Below, piece by piece: positions 1-11,999 of a stretch of DNA of 64,000 nucleotides. The first letter of the stretch is position 1. Every line of letters begins with the position of its first letter. The notes beneath the pieces were generated by a model, which was not told where the DNA came from, did no database searches, and saw only the letters and a list, made by a program, of their open reading frames with translations. The stretch covers positions 846,643 to 910,642 of the forward strand of contig VWZF01005177.1 in assembly GCA_013396755.1 (NCBI GenBank). Direction: 5' to 3'. The position numbers were made by a program, and so were the translations under genes. The DNA is from Sclerurus mexicanus. Taxonomy: Eukaryota; Chordata; Aves; Passeriformes; Furnariidae.

Positions 1-3000
1 TTCTGATAAAATTGGTCTTTACTGATCTGAACACTGGCAGTTAATTTAGCTGGATTTAGATCTGAACTTTTCAGTATCAGACCCCACCAGCTTGTGTTAC
101 CCTAGTTACCTTCAGGAGGGTTTTGGTTTACTGTTGGTCCTTTTCTGAGGAAAGGAGTATCTGCAAAATTTTTAAAACAAATAAACATTAAAAGTTCATG
201 GAGTTTCAGCGCATACTCTTGAAGATGGTAGTTTTCCTACAGAAGTGTAACACTATTGGTTCCTACTGCCTATAAAGAACTAAAAGAATAAAACATTTTA
301 GAATATCTCAGAAAGGAAGGGAAGGGGGGTAAAGAAACTTTATTATTGACTTTCATAATTCTGATTTTTACTTGTTTTTCTTTTCTTTGTTTCACTTGAC
401 ACCTTGATGGACTCATAATCTTTGTACAATTAAACTATTCTTAGCATAGAAAACTTTTAAAGCTTGTTTGCTGGCATTTATGGAGATTTTCTGCTTAAAG
501 AAGGGTTGCTAAACAAGCAAGATTCCTCAGCTTATCAGATTTCCACTTAATGAAAATCTTGCATAAGAAGCAGCATATCACCATGTAATTAAAGACAGTA
601 TGATAATGCATTTGCACAAAGAAGAGTTTGGATGCAAATTAGGTTCAAACATTTTTAATCTTGATGTTATTTAATTCTTGAGTCCTTATCATTATAAGCT
701 CAAAATCAGCTTTTATGTTTATTCTTTTACTGTTGTGTACTGCACTTACGTGAGTGATTAGCACAGAAACAATTTGTGGATCATAGCCCTTGAAGGCTAA
801 GTCCGCTGAGGTGGTAACAGCACAGAAAGTGGTAACTGAGTTTATCTGTCTTCCATTTTTCCACTAGGATTTAAGATGTTAAGAAGTATTACTGAAACAT
901 TCTTTGCTATTATTACCAAGGCTGGTTGCCTCTTGTTGTGCTTTGTAAGGAAGATATCTCTCTGGTAATTATCTTAAAGCATACCAGGAACATTATAGGA
1001 AATAAAGGGGTGATTTTATGCATTATCTCGGAATATAAATGTGTTGAACAGTACAAGTGAGATGGTCAATATGACAGTAATTCATTCCTATATTGGACTT
1101 GTGGATGTTTTTCTGTATTAATACATTGATCTTGACTAATAGGGTGATGCTAGTGAAAGCAAGCAGCGAAGTAACACAGTAGCCACAATAGCCTCCAAAC
1201 AAACAGTCATGGGTAGTTATAGGGTGATTGGAGAAACTCCAATGGCTATGAACAGGTAAAGAGTGACTTAACCCTGGGGAAGATTATGATCTAGAGTGAG
1301 CTTTTGAGTGTGACATTCCCCAGGAAAGTAGAGAAATGGGATTATAAATTAAGTGATAGTGAAAGTCTGAACAAATTTTAGTCTTTGTGGAAAAATCAGT
1401 ATATATTTGCTAAACAACAGGGGTGGGGTGCATTTGTTTTCTAGTAAAATGTTCTACTTCTAAACACAGTAAGATTCTGGTTTGGAAGTGTCATGCTGAA
1501 TGATAATAGCCCTCTCACTCTGGAAAATACAGTGTCAAGTGGTATAATCAGAGTAAATACACAGACTCTCATGACACATAATTCAGTGTAGATATGCTTA
1601 TGGCATGAGGCCTAGGAAACAATCACCAGTTTCTTGAGTTAGAAAAGAACTGAGGCTGACCCACCAACTTTGACATCATCATCAGAAAGACCTCTTTTCA
1701 GTGTGGGTTGGGTTTGACCTAATAAGATAGAGGTGAATGCTATACATCCCATTACCAATCCCCAGAGACCCAGTACACCTTTTATATCTTTTATTGGAAT
1801 TTAATGGCCCTGTAGGACACTGCTAACAGATTTATAAAACCTGCATAAATTCTTTATTCAGGCTTCTAAGGTACTCCAGGCTAAACTTCTGACCTCCTAA
1901 TTTTGGTTTTCTCACTCTGTGTGACTTTCAAAGGTATTTCTTAATATGAAAAGATTCAAGAATATTTCTAGATGAAGTTTTAACCCATTCTGTAGTTTCT
2001 GTAACAGTGAATTAAACCACTCTCTGAAATACCTTGCAGCAGTAGAAAATTTCAAGAAACTTCACTGCCACCACATTTCAGCTCCCTCTTTGAAATATTT
2101 TCTCATGCTGTGATAAGTTTAGTAATGAATATCAAATTTAATTCCAGATCTGATACTTTTTTAATTTCAGATCTGATAATTTATATATGTTTACAGCAGA
2201 TTAATTTTTCTCTCTTTGCCTCCTTATTTTAACACCACAGCCTTCTGGAAAACTCTCCATGTTGTTATGAAAAAATAGTGTTTATAGAAGCTGAAAAAAT
2301 ACCTGATTCTTTCAGGAAAATGCTTCTGAATATATCTTCACTGTTCTGACTTGAAACCTAGTTGTTTTGGTCAGTGTTGTCGTCTGTGATCCCAAAAAGC
2401 CCTTGTAATTCTGTTAATATTCAGCATAAAGTAGCAACCTTGCCTTTCATTGTAGTATGAATTGTGTTGGGTTTTTTGATTGGTTTCCCAAATATTTCTG
2501 GCTCCACTTGTGATTGTTCTTCACAGTAAGAAAGGAGTGAAAAGGGAGAAAACCAGAAAAAACAGAGATATGAGAAGAGAGAAAAGAAAGGGAAGTATGG
2601 AGTTAGTGTTTCTCCTTACCTGGCAACAGCTACTGTAATCAATAAATTGCACTGGTAAAATCCTTGAGCAAGATTATCTGCCCCAGCCAGCTAGAGATTG
2701 AAAAAAAAAAAAAAAAAACACACCAAAGACCAGAATAGCTCAATAGTGAAATGTGACAAACACTACATTGTAAGCCTCCCACTAGACTCCTCTGTCAGTG
2801 CTTTCACCTTCTTTGGGAGGAGATTTCTCATTTACCATAACATTATCATTTCAGGAATTAGAAAAGGAAGATGACCTTTCTTTCCACTGCATAGTTTTCC
2901 TCATGCCTATTCTACAGAGAGGATAAAAGTCAGTGTAATGAAAATTCATCCTTCAATGTAGGTGATCACGTTATGATTTGTTGATTCAGTCTCTGCTGTT

Positions 3001-3677
3001 AATCTATGATAAAGATCCTCATACAGCCCTCATTGCTCTCTTCTCTGATTTGAGAAAGGTACATCTGCTCCTGCCAGGCAGAGAGCTCCCTTTTCGCTGA
3101 ACATGTCTGGCTTACTCAGTATTCCTAAGGGGTTTATTTTTCCTTGCTTCCTGCTCTCTTGCTAGGCATTTTTATTATTAGTAGAGGAGTTGCAATATGC
3201 TAATTTTCCTCTTTCACTCTTATCTTTTTCAGAATCTGCCTCAAGAAATTTTATACAGTATTTGAGGCTTCTGCCTCATGTTGTGAGCTGATTCATGTAA
3301 GGAGGATAGCTCAAATTATTAATAACCTAAGGGAGCAACCACAAAAAAAATGTAGTATCGCCAAATATGAAAACCTTATAGTAAAAAAATATAAAAGGCT
3401 TATTTAGAGCTAACTGTATTAGAACAGCATAATTTACTGAAATTAAAATACCAGTTGAAGTATATATTTTTTTTGGCAATCAACATATCATTGTTATAGC
3501 AAATATGGGATTGATTGCAATATCATAACATATACTTGAGCCATGTAGCTTTCATAGTATCAGTAGGATTGTTCCAGCTCTCATGTAATCACTTCATTCT
3601 GATATATGTCAAACCATTATAGATTTACCTGCAACACATACAAATATAAGCAGTCAGTTAAATAAAATATTAATCAC
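1..3677. other. AT-rich non-coding DNA, no gene seen
   Basis: I see no coding region, RNA gene or recognisable transposon here. Frames on both strands are broken by frequent stops. Small items only: an A18 run at 2701-2718, and an imperfect tandem pair of about 20 bp around 2143-2182 built on the word CAGATCTGATA. Part of 520-720 is rich in POU/homeodomain-like words, including ATGCAAAT at 632-639 and the palindrome TGCATTTGCA near 607. It could be a conserved non-coding element, but single words of this kind recur across this AT-rich window. Confidence 0.6.
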
Positions 3678-4230
3678 AGATTCTAAGAGACATAGACTAA
3701 TTTATGACTTGCAGAGGTCAGCTGGTCTGATACCCTGCTCACAACAAGAAGTTTTAGATACATGCAGGGATGGGGATTGCAGTTTCCACAGCAGCTTTGG
3801 ACCATTCGTTCTAGTATTTGACCCCACTCACAACAAAAGACATATCCTTATACCTCATGAGAATTTTTGCAATACAAATGTTCATTGTGTTTAAACAGTG
3901 CTGGATTCTGCACCTGAAACGGTGCAACCTTGGATGTTCGTACAGATTGGGGTCTGCAGAAAGGGACCTGGGGGCCCTGGTCAATGGCAAGTTGAATATG
4001 AGTCAGCAGTGGGAGGGCCAACCGTGTGCTGGGGGGCATCAGGCAAAGCATTGCCAGCCAGTCAAGGGAAGGGATTGTCCCACTCTGCTCTTCACTGGTG
4101 TGGTCTCGAGTACCCTGTGCAGTTTTGGGCACTACAATACAAAAAAAAATATAAAGCTACTAGAGGGCATCCAAAGGATTTTGATTATGCAAATGGGTCC
4201 CCTCTAACTCAGGGTATTTTAAGATTCTAA
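3678..4230 (-). mobile_element. CR1 LINE fragment with inverted 5' part
   Basis: Two CR1 pieces meet head to head near 3895. On the minus strand, about 3687-3893 reads as the end of CR1 ORF2 and the 3' UTR: it has recognisable equivalents of the stretch normally reading as an accurate-pair 'heart of 3' UTR' (damaged block at 3760-3835) and a decayed terminal tail at about 3690-3702. On the plus strand, about 3897-4197 encodes the C-terminal part of CR1 ORF2, with LGSAERDLGALVNGKLNMSQ clearly readable, and further on an equivalent of the usual QFWAPQYKKDIKLLE stretch. A 9-bp direct repeat, AGATTCTAA, lies at 3678-3686 and 4222-4230. The segments adjoin by their 5'-most ends, as expected for twin priming of one insertion. 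CR1 usually leaves little or no target duplication, so the 9-mer could be chance. Several frameshifts make it non-coding. Confidence 0.8.
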
Positions 4231-6869
4231 ACTTCTGTGATCAGCGTACACCCAAGAAAAAGCTAGGACCATGGACTTCTGTGTCTAATTTGCTAAAATG
4301 CTTCTGAACTATCTCCCGTTTCTGTGGATATGAAACTCCGTGGTGATCATAGTCACTAGCTTTACAAACATTCTAATGTCATCAGCAAGCATTTTCCTAT
4401 TTACTGAACTGTAATATTTTAGTTTTGACTGCCTTTTTTCAGCGTAAGAGCCAGCTCTCAGAATTGGAACCTGCAAGGAGAATAAAAGAGAATAAAAGAG
4501 CATGGGAGCCCTGACAAAAACCAAAACATAATGAGTAGTTTTAATATGTTTTTAGGTCTTGAGCCTTTCAAAAACTGCCTTTTAGGACTTCCTGGGAGAT
4601 TTATCTACTTGTTCACTTTTCCACAGTGTTTGAGAAGCTCTAGTTTTGCAAAATGTTATTATACTATTGTTCTGAGTGAGAGCAGACAAGGTCCTATGAC
4701 CTTATTCGTGAAAAGGATCTAAATAAAGAAAAATACCCTGTAAACAGCAACTCAACATATAAATAATTATATATATATATATATATGAAGGTACTGATAA
4801 AATACCCTTGAAAACATTTCCTAGAGTTATTTTGTTTTCTGGAATCATCTAGCGTTATTATTACTATTATTATTCTCATATTCTACATTTACTTCACTGC
4901 AGTATTATCAGTATTAATTCACAATAACAGCGCAGAATAAGGTTTCAGATCTTCAAAATAAGTAATATCTTCATATTCTCACCAGCATGTATTTCTTAAG
5001 ATTGAAGTTCTGGATAGTAGTTAATATGCCATATTAATTATCACTACAAATCTACCTTTATATTCAAATCTGATCAAGATGCTCTTTCCAAAACTGTTGC
5101 CACAACTGTAATATCAACATACCTAATTATTAATTGCTTCCTTTTTCCCATTAACAGCTCTTCATTGCAGAATGCTGCATTCATTTTTAAGGAAGTAAAA
5201 TCTTATTGTTGCGTGTTTACAATTAAAAGTGTAATGGATCAATCAAACTTTGGACTGAGTTTTCAACTGTGATCTCATTAAAACCAAGATAAATGTTCCC
5301 CAATAAAAGCAAATGTGAAGTAGGTGGTATATTTCTAAAAGGTTATAAAAGTTGCCATATTTGTAAGGAGAAAACATTATAATCTTTGTGTGTGTATGTT
5401 CAGGATATCACTTGGAACTTTTTTCCAGTATGCCCCGTTTTTCCTTACTATTCTGTTTGCAGATGATAAAAAAGTAGAAATGTGATGTTGACAAATTAGT
5501 AGTAACTTCTAAAGTCTCTTAGTCTTCTTAGGATTACTCCTCTAGAGTGGAGTAAGAAACAGAATGACAGTGCCTATTATGAAATTTAATGAAAACAATA
5601 TTTTTCTTTCTGATTGGTACCTGAGAGATAATATATGGGTCAAATTGAATAGTAATGGATGCAAGTTAAATTATTCATGGTATTCACTGAGGATTGACTA
5701 ACCTTCTATTTATATTCTTTCTGAATACATCATTATGTCTCAGGCTCAATTTGCAAGATTCTATTTGAAGTCAGTGGACTCTAGAGTATACATTTTGTTC
5801 ATCTAAAAAGTCTGATAACTGAAATTATTGGGTTATTACGTAGAGTGGGGAATAATCAAAGAAGATTTAACTACTATCCCAGTTACCTTCCTTGCCAGAA
5901 AATGTATTTGTGTGATATATTGGTATTCAACAGGTATAAGCAAAACATTTAGACATATCTACTTTCAGCAAGTGGAAGGAAACTGCTTGCATTGACAAAT
6001 CCTCTCTAATGAACATCTAGAAAATGGGCAGTAAGGCACTAGATTTGAAAAATAAGATATGCTTTAGCTATTTCATTATTTTAAATACAATTCCTGGAGA
6101 GAAAACAAACAGCATACATTTAGCTGTGTCCATTGTTTTCCCTTTGCAGGCATAGAAATAGGATTTGAAGATGGTGATATATCACATTTGAAAAAGTTTC
6201 CTCTTTGTGACTGAGCAAAATCAAATATTTAACCAATTCTGTCATTTTTGTTCATTTGGGGTGTTTCTGAAAAAAAAACCACCACAAATAGACCATTTAA
6301 ATATTTACGTATTTTGATATTTGAAAATCATTTAGAAATATAATATGCTGCAATGATAGCTTTGACCTTGCTACCACTTGCATTAATAATTAATTAGCTT
6401 TGAAGTAGTATATACAGTTTTGAATGCAACAGGAATGTTTTTGTGTGTTGCTGAAGCACAATGCTTCGAAAATTTGAATTTTGCCACTTCCAAAAATCAG
6501 TGTGAAAAATTCAGTATGCAAAATGAAATTTATTACGTAAGGATTCTGCTTTTTGCTTCTCAGGGTCCTTCTTTCTGAATAATGTCTAGCTAAAAGGAGA
6601 ACATTTATAATTAAATACATCCAAAAAGCTTAAACTAATTTTAGACCAAAGTTTCAAAAAAAAGGATGTATAATATGGAGATTATTTAAAGATTATTGGC
6701 TAACACTTGATCTCTCTTTTACTTAATCTAGAGTAGAGACTAAAACAATTTTGTAAAGAAAATGCAGTGTCCACAATCTCTCCCTTAAAATGTGACTTAA
6801 GATGAGTTAGTTGAAAATCTTCAAACACCCTAATCACAGTCAAGTTTTGCACTGTCTCCTCTTAAGACC
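4231..6869. other. AT-rich non-coding DNA with microsatellite
   Basis: No gene or identifiable transposon is visible. A 10-bp unit AATAAAAGAG is exactly duplicated at 4481-4500, and a TA dinucleotide run occupies 4768-4786. The remaining sequence is unique-looking and AT-rich, with only short chance frames. Confidence 0.6.
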
Positions 6870-7560
6870 TTGATAACATGAGGAGCATCTTCCTCACCTC
6901 CTGGCCAGTCACTCCTGCTTGCATCACTCACTGTAGAGTCCCAGACCTAAGCATGTTTTGTCTCAAACATCCTGAGCATGAATAGCTGATCAGATAAGAA
7001 GGTCCCATGGAGGTGGAGCAGTGCTGTTCTGAGCCAACTTCCTGGTTTACCTTGAGACTCATGCTCAGTCCCACCCTCCCAACTCACTTCCTAGAGAAGA
7101 GCGGGCTGTGCGTGCATGGACAAAACAGTGCAAAAAATCTAATTTGCATAAGAGGTATGCCCCAGGTTAACTATAAAATGGAGCAGATCGAGCCACTTAG
7201 TTCTCTTCTCTGGCTCTCACTTCTCTTTCTTTTCCTCCTTTTCCTTTTCCTCTCTTTCTCTTTCACTTTCTTTGACTCCCAACACCAGTTCCCAACTATC
7301 CGTATGGCAGGACCAATTTGGGATCTAAGAACTGGTGATATTCTTTGTTTTCTTCTCTTTCTTTGCCTGGGAAAAACAGGGCTATCATATTTTAACCTAT
7401 ACTCCATATTGAACCTTGTTATGGAAGTGGAGAGACTGTGGAGGTGAGCCAGCACCTTTTGAGGATTTGATTGTGGGACCTGAGAACTTATTGAAGTGTA
7501 CTGTACAAAATTAAGGACTTGCTATCCAACACCTTTTCAGTCTAAATGGCGGGCTGGTTG
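6870..7560 (+). mobile_element. Possible unclassified LTR
   Basis: This stretch has a promoter-like layout unlike its flanks. A TATA box sits at about 7171-7178 (ACTATAAAATGG). About 25-30 bp later comes TTCTCTTCTCTGGCTCTC and then a long pyrimidine-rich tract (about 7199-7275), reminiscent of the R/leader region of some avian LTRs. The upstream part would be U3. A 146-codon frame (7007-7447) crosses it, but its hydrophobic L/F/S run is just the translated pyrimidine tract. I see no clean TG...CA ends, no AATAAA at the expected place and no target duplication, so this could instead be an unrelated promoter or a random pyrimidine tract. Confidence 0.33.
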
Positions 7561-8792
7561 CTAGTTATGGTGACTCTAAGAACATAAGAGTTCCTGACAC
7601 TAAGTCTTTGTTCAGTCTAATGAGAATTTATAGCAAACATTGCACGCCTACCATTCAGTCACTCCTGCAGCCCATGAGCTCTGAACATCAAGGGTTGTCA
7701 GGGAGTCCAAAAGTGAGTCAAACATCCAGAGGCACAGGATACTATCAAGTAGTACATCTTGTCTTTTGATTTTGTGTGATGTCTCCAGATCAAAGGGAGA
7801 AAAAAAATGGGTTGCTAAAACAAATGGTCTTAGGCCGTGTCAGGTGGTGTGTATTTCTAATTAAAAAGAACAAACACAGAAAAGAAGTGTGTCATTCACT
7901 ATCTACAATCTTCTATAATCATATAACAGCAGTGTGGACTGTAGCGTTTGGTAAATACATTGGGCATGTTTTAGTAAAGTCACATAAAACGTGCTCCACT
8001 GTACAATCATTTTTACATTTGCTTCATTTGTATCTAAAAGCAAGTTGTGTTGTATATGAAGGCATTAGGAAGGTATTATTACATTTTTCTAAGTAATGCA
8101 GTCAATGAATAATTCCTTCTTTCATCTGATTACACCTCCTCTAATCTTATTTAATTACATTAGATGCTAAATTGTGATGAACTAGAAATGTTCTACCCTC
8201 TGGTACTGCCTTTTTTATCTTAATATTAAACTTCTAAATTCTCACATTCATGCTCCTAATGTTTGTCATTAATTGCTCTTAAAATTACAGTTGACTTCCT
8301 AAATAACAGCTGTTTTTAATCTTCCTGTAAGAGAGAACTGGTATGCAAGGGTGACTATGTACTACTTAATCCTTCATTAACACTGCGTATTAGTGCTGTG
8401 CATGCTGTAGCACTACAAAATGTAGTTGAGTCTTCCCCAGGGTTAATCTCTCCCTAGCTTGGTTTATATACGTTTTAGATCATAGCCAAAACTTCACTAC
8501 CTGTCTATAGTTTCTTTAGTTATCAATATTCATGTCTTCCTTACAAATCTATGGATGATATCCTATTTTTTTCTTGATATTTGATTCCTGGTTGAGTTTT
8601 CCAGCTATTCTGTTTAAACTGGTGATAGATAATCTGTTCATTCCAGTGCAATTCTACAGTCTGTACAATTGGAAATCTTGTCTGGAAACCTATCATAAAT
8701 ATAAAGCTCAACTGGAAGGGAATTGTCCAAGTTGTCCTAATTCATTCAGCTGTTTTCAGCAAAAAACAGTATGTTTGACTCACATTATTTAA
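7561..8792. other. Non-coding DNA, nothing recognised
   Basis: AT-rich sequence between the possible LTR and the solo LTR at 8793. A 106-codon frame at 7776-8096 has no recognisable domain, and its composition follows the background. I see no RNA gene or transposon. Confidence 0.55.
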
Positions 8793-8898
8793 TGTGGACG
8801 TTTGGGTTGGCTCCCTGCCAAACCCAACAGCCGACCACACAGATTCCCCCCTCTGAAGAGAAAAGGAAAAAAAACAAAAGAGAATTATAGTAAAAGTG

Positions 8899-8923
8899 TA
8901 TATATATATATATATATATATAT
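8899..8923. repeat. (TA)n microsatellite inside LTR
   Basis: A perfect TA dinucleotide run of 25 bp. The sister LTR has a shorter run at 39678-39692, so the tract is ancestral to the family and has changed length since insertion. Confidence 0.9.
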
Positions 8924-9248
8924 TCACATATATTACAATTATATACACTCAAACACTATGAATCTACAAAATAAGAACCCCAAACAATTCCAAAAGGGAA
9001 AAGGGGAAAGGGAAAGGGGACAAAAATAGGTAAAAACAAAACAAAACAGATACACATACACTCATAAACTCAGGGAAAAGCTCAATGAGTAACTAATACA
9101 ATAAATTCTCACTAAAAGTCTTCTTAAGAGAAGCAGTAGAAATCCCCACCTCCGAACGACTGAGGCACCAGTTTCTCCGATAGGCCTCAGCTCACATAGA
9201 TAAGAGCTGAGCCAACACAGAGACCTGATGTCCTCCCCAGCACACGAA

Positions 9249-9287
9249 AGGGAGGGAGAGAGGGAGAGAGAGGGAGAGAGAGGGAGA
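9249..9287. repeat. GGGAGAGA-type purine repeat inside LTR
   Basis: A tandem purine tract built of GGGAGAGA and GGGAGAGAGA units, just downstream of the LTR TATA box in the transcribed direction. The other LTR copy has only a short GA-rich stretch there, so the expansion is particular to this copy. Confidence 0.85.
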
Positions 9288-9403
9288 ACTCCCCATCTTA
9301 TATACCCCTGATTACATGAAGGAATGGTGTGGAATACTTCCTTAGTTATAACCTGGTTACCAAGGAAGGTCCAGACCAAAACCAAGAAAACTAAACCACC
9401 ACA

Positions 9404-11509
9404 TTTACTTATATTTTAAGGTCTCAGAGGTGCAAAAATTAATTTTATTCTGATTCTACAGAATATGGCACTATATTTTCAGTATTTGGGTAGACCTGTT
9501 TTATGCTATTATAGAGTAGAGTAATAAATATTATCTAGCCGCTACTTTAGTCCTCTAGTATTCTTTCAGAAGGGTCTGCACATGCACACCTGTACACACA
9601 CACAAAGAGAGACAAAAAAGAGAGAGAAAATTAGTGCAAGTCCCATGAGAAAAATAAAAAATTAAAAAAACTCCAACCAAACAACAATAGCAACAAACTG
9701 TCTGGTAAAATTAATAATTAGAAACTAAAACATTGTAGTACTTAATCTGAGTATCTGGAAGTTAATTTTCAGTAGAAATGGTTCATTTCAGCTTCTATTT
9801 CAGCTGCAATATGAAGCTGAAGCTGAATATGAAGCTGAAGTTTTCTTCTGCTCTGTTGTCCATTAAAGTCTACAACTAAATTCCCATAAAGAAGGCAGCT
9901 CTTAAAAGGTGGGCTATTCACTTATTTATACCTATTTTTTTGCCATTTTTCTTTGTTTGCTGCTTCATATTGAAAAAATAGACTCAGTCTAAAAAATACA
10001 AACAGACCAAAAGAACTGGACAGAATGAAATAGTAGGCAGTTTTACCGTAAAGCATAGAGCAGAAAGATATCATTTTTTGTGCCTCCTCTGTTCCTTTGA
10101 AATGGTTCTCCAAAATGGCTTTCCTGAAGTCATTTTTTTCTTTAGAGCTATAACTGAGGGTATTCTGTCAGCTTTCCCTTTCTTTTGTACAGGTTTATAG
10201 TTCTCTATAAGCAGAATGCTAAAAGCAGGTACAGTAAAATGTCAGGTCTGCAGTCACTTCATAACTATGGCAACTTGCCAGGTTATTTACACATAACTGC
10301 TACTCATGTGGAAAAATTAGTCCCTCCATGTCTTTAAAAACGTGCATAGTTGCAACACATAGATATAAATGGATGAAAATAACATTATTCAGTTATTAGG
10401 CTTTTTTTTTAATTAGATACACTAATGATTTTTCCAGATGATATTTTTTCCAAGATTTCTATATACATTCATAATATAACATTAAAATTCCATAATTCAG
10501 TTGTGTTTTCCTTTACAGATAGCAAATGAAACATTATCCCTTCACATTAGAATATGCTGAAACAGGAAAACACTGTCTGAAATGATGAAAGGCATAGTAT
10601 GAACCTGAGCATTACAGAGTATTCCCTGTAAAAACATTGCTTGTCTCAGATGCCAGATAAATACAACATACCCTTCTCCAGCCAGTATGGGAGCACAAAG
10701 CTGTCTTCTTCAGAAATAGAGACTTCTTATCTCAGGTGGGTGACAGCAGTCATATTTCTGAATTATTGTCATCTTTATGTGATAGCTGAAAAATGCTTTG
10801 AACTGGTGATTCATATCATGTGGACAATAATTACTAGTATAATATTCTGCTTAGCAAACAAGTCAGAAGTCTAAGTAGGTTGGGGTGTAAATTAGCAAAA
10901 GTGACTAACTGGAAACTCTTGTCAGCAGAAAAATATAGTTCTGTTTCAAGCAAGTAACAAATATTCCAAGCTCATCTGATGATACTATTACGACAAATGG
11001 TTAAAAGCTCAGGTGTTAAGAAATTACTCCAAGAACCTCTCTATGAAAATGCCTTGTTCCCAGTACATAAAATTCAATGTGGAGATTATAGGCACAAATA
11101 TCTCACCAAGCAAAAGTATAGAATTAACATCTTGAAAATTCTAAAATTAAATCATAGCTTAAAAGCCATTACAAAAACAATGCTATTACAGTAATGTAAT
11201 TGTACGTTACTAATGTCATAGTCACATCTTAAACTCCAAGATAAGTTGATGCTTCATTGTACAAGCACTGCACAAAATAGTGTTGAGCCATGATTAGCTC
11301 AGTTCTACCCCAGCACAGGCAGACCTACGTTTAAGCAATCTTTTTCTCAGCAAATTTTCTCCTATTTACCCTCCCTACTAACATCTACCTGAGAATGCAG
11401 TAATTACCTAGATGTCTGAAGAATGTTTGAGGAAATATGATGATATGCCACTGTATACCTGAACATAAGCCTGAAAATGTCTGTGTAACTGGCAAGAAAA
11501 AGAAAGATA
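9404..11509. other. AT-rich non-coding DNA with small repeats
   Basis: No gene or transposon recognised. There is a CA-rich stretch near 9585-9605. A short tandem pair at 9808-9840 (unit AATATGAAGCTGAAGCTG, then 15 bases of a second copy) can also pair with the upstream TTCAGCTTC at about 9788-9796. Short open frames here have no domains. Confidence 0.55.
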
Positions 11510-11565
11510 AAGGGATAAAAGGGATAACCACTTATTAGAAGTTACATTCGAGCCGCAAACTTGCC

Positions 11566-11706
11566 ATGGAGCTTCTATGGCTGTGCTACCTCCTTGGTGA
11601 GAAGAGGCTCGGGCAGACAGGCAGTTGGCAGGAACTGCAGGTACCCCAGCCCCAGACAGAAGGCTTTGCTCTAAATGTCAGGTTCCTCTTTAGCTCGCAT
11701 GCTTGA
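11566..11706 (+). other. Short ORF with signal-peptide-like start, unproven
   Basis: A 46-codon frame opens with MELLWLCYLLGEK: one acidic residue followed by a hydrophobic run, as in the start of a secreted protein's signal peptide. The ATG context is GCCATGG, close to the vertebrate Kozak consensus. A possible splice donor (TTG|GTGAGAAG) falls at codon 11, where a first coding exon ending in a signal peptide might stop. The local sequence (about 11550-11760) is richer in GC than its flanks, and a GATAAAAGG word lies about 50 bp upstream. No downstream exon, homolog or CpG island is seen. A chance frame is the default reading. Confidence 0.12.
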
Positions 11707-11999
11707 TCCCAGTCCTGCAGCTAAGATACTCTCCAGTCAGAGATTTCAAGCCCTGAAGCTTAAGTTTTAGTTCCCAAGTCATCCTTAGGCTTTTATATGA
11801 TTAAAAAAAGTGCTGAAGCCTGAGAATTGCTGCTATAATCAGGTCAGTCCCTACTTCCTGATGCTGCTAAATCACAGTAAACATTGCTTTTGCCAAAACA
11901 CTTTTGCTGACCGCTGGTGATGGGGAGAAGGAGTACACTCATTTATATTCCACCTACTTCCCTTATATGTACATAATGCACTTATCCATAAGCAGCACT

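Larger units (their letters stand above)
8793..9403 (-). mobile_element. Solo LTR of an endogenous retrovirus, copy 1
   Basis: About 611 bp, matched along its whole length by 39570-40135. Read on the minus strand it starts TGTGGTGGTTTAG and ends in CA, the usual LTR termini. A TATA box (TATATAAG on minus) lies at 9298-9304, and a CT-rich tract follows in the transcribed direction. The 3' part carries an expanded TA microsatellite. Flanks are TTTAA on the left and TTTAC on the right, a possible 5-bp target duplication with one change. No gag/pol/env or second LTR adjoins it, so it is a solo LTR. The family resembles avian ERVL-type LTRs in layout, with an AT-rich repeat near the 3' end, but I cannot name it. 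It is non-coding. Confidence 0.82.

Noticed and set aside
3818..4207. 129-codon frame as a gene
   Set aside because: It is the decayed CR1 ORF2 C-terminus, with frameshifts against the family.
7007..7447. 146-codon plus frame with a hydrophobic stretch as a membrane protein
   Set aside because: The hydrophobic run is the translation of a CT-rich tract in a possible LTR leader.
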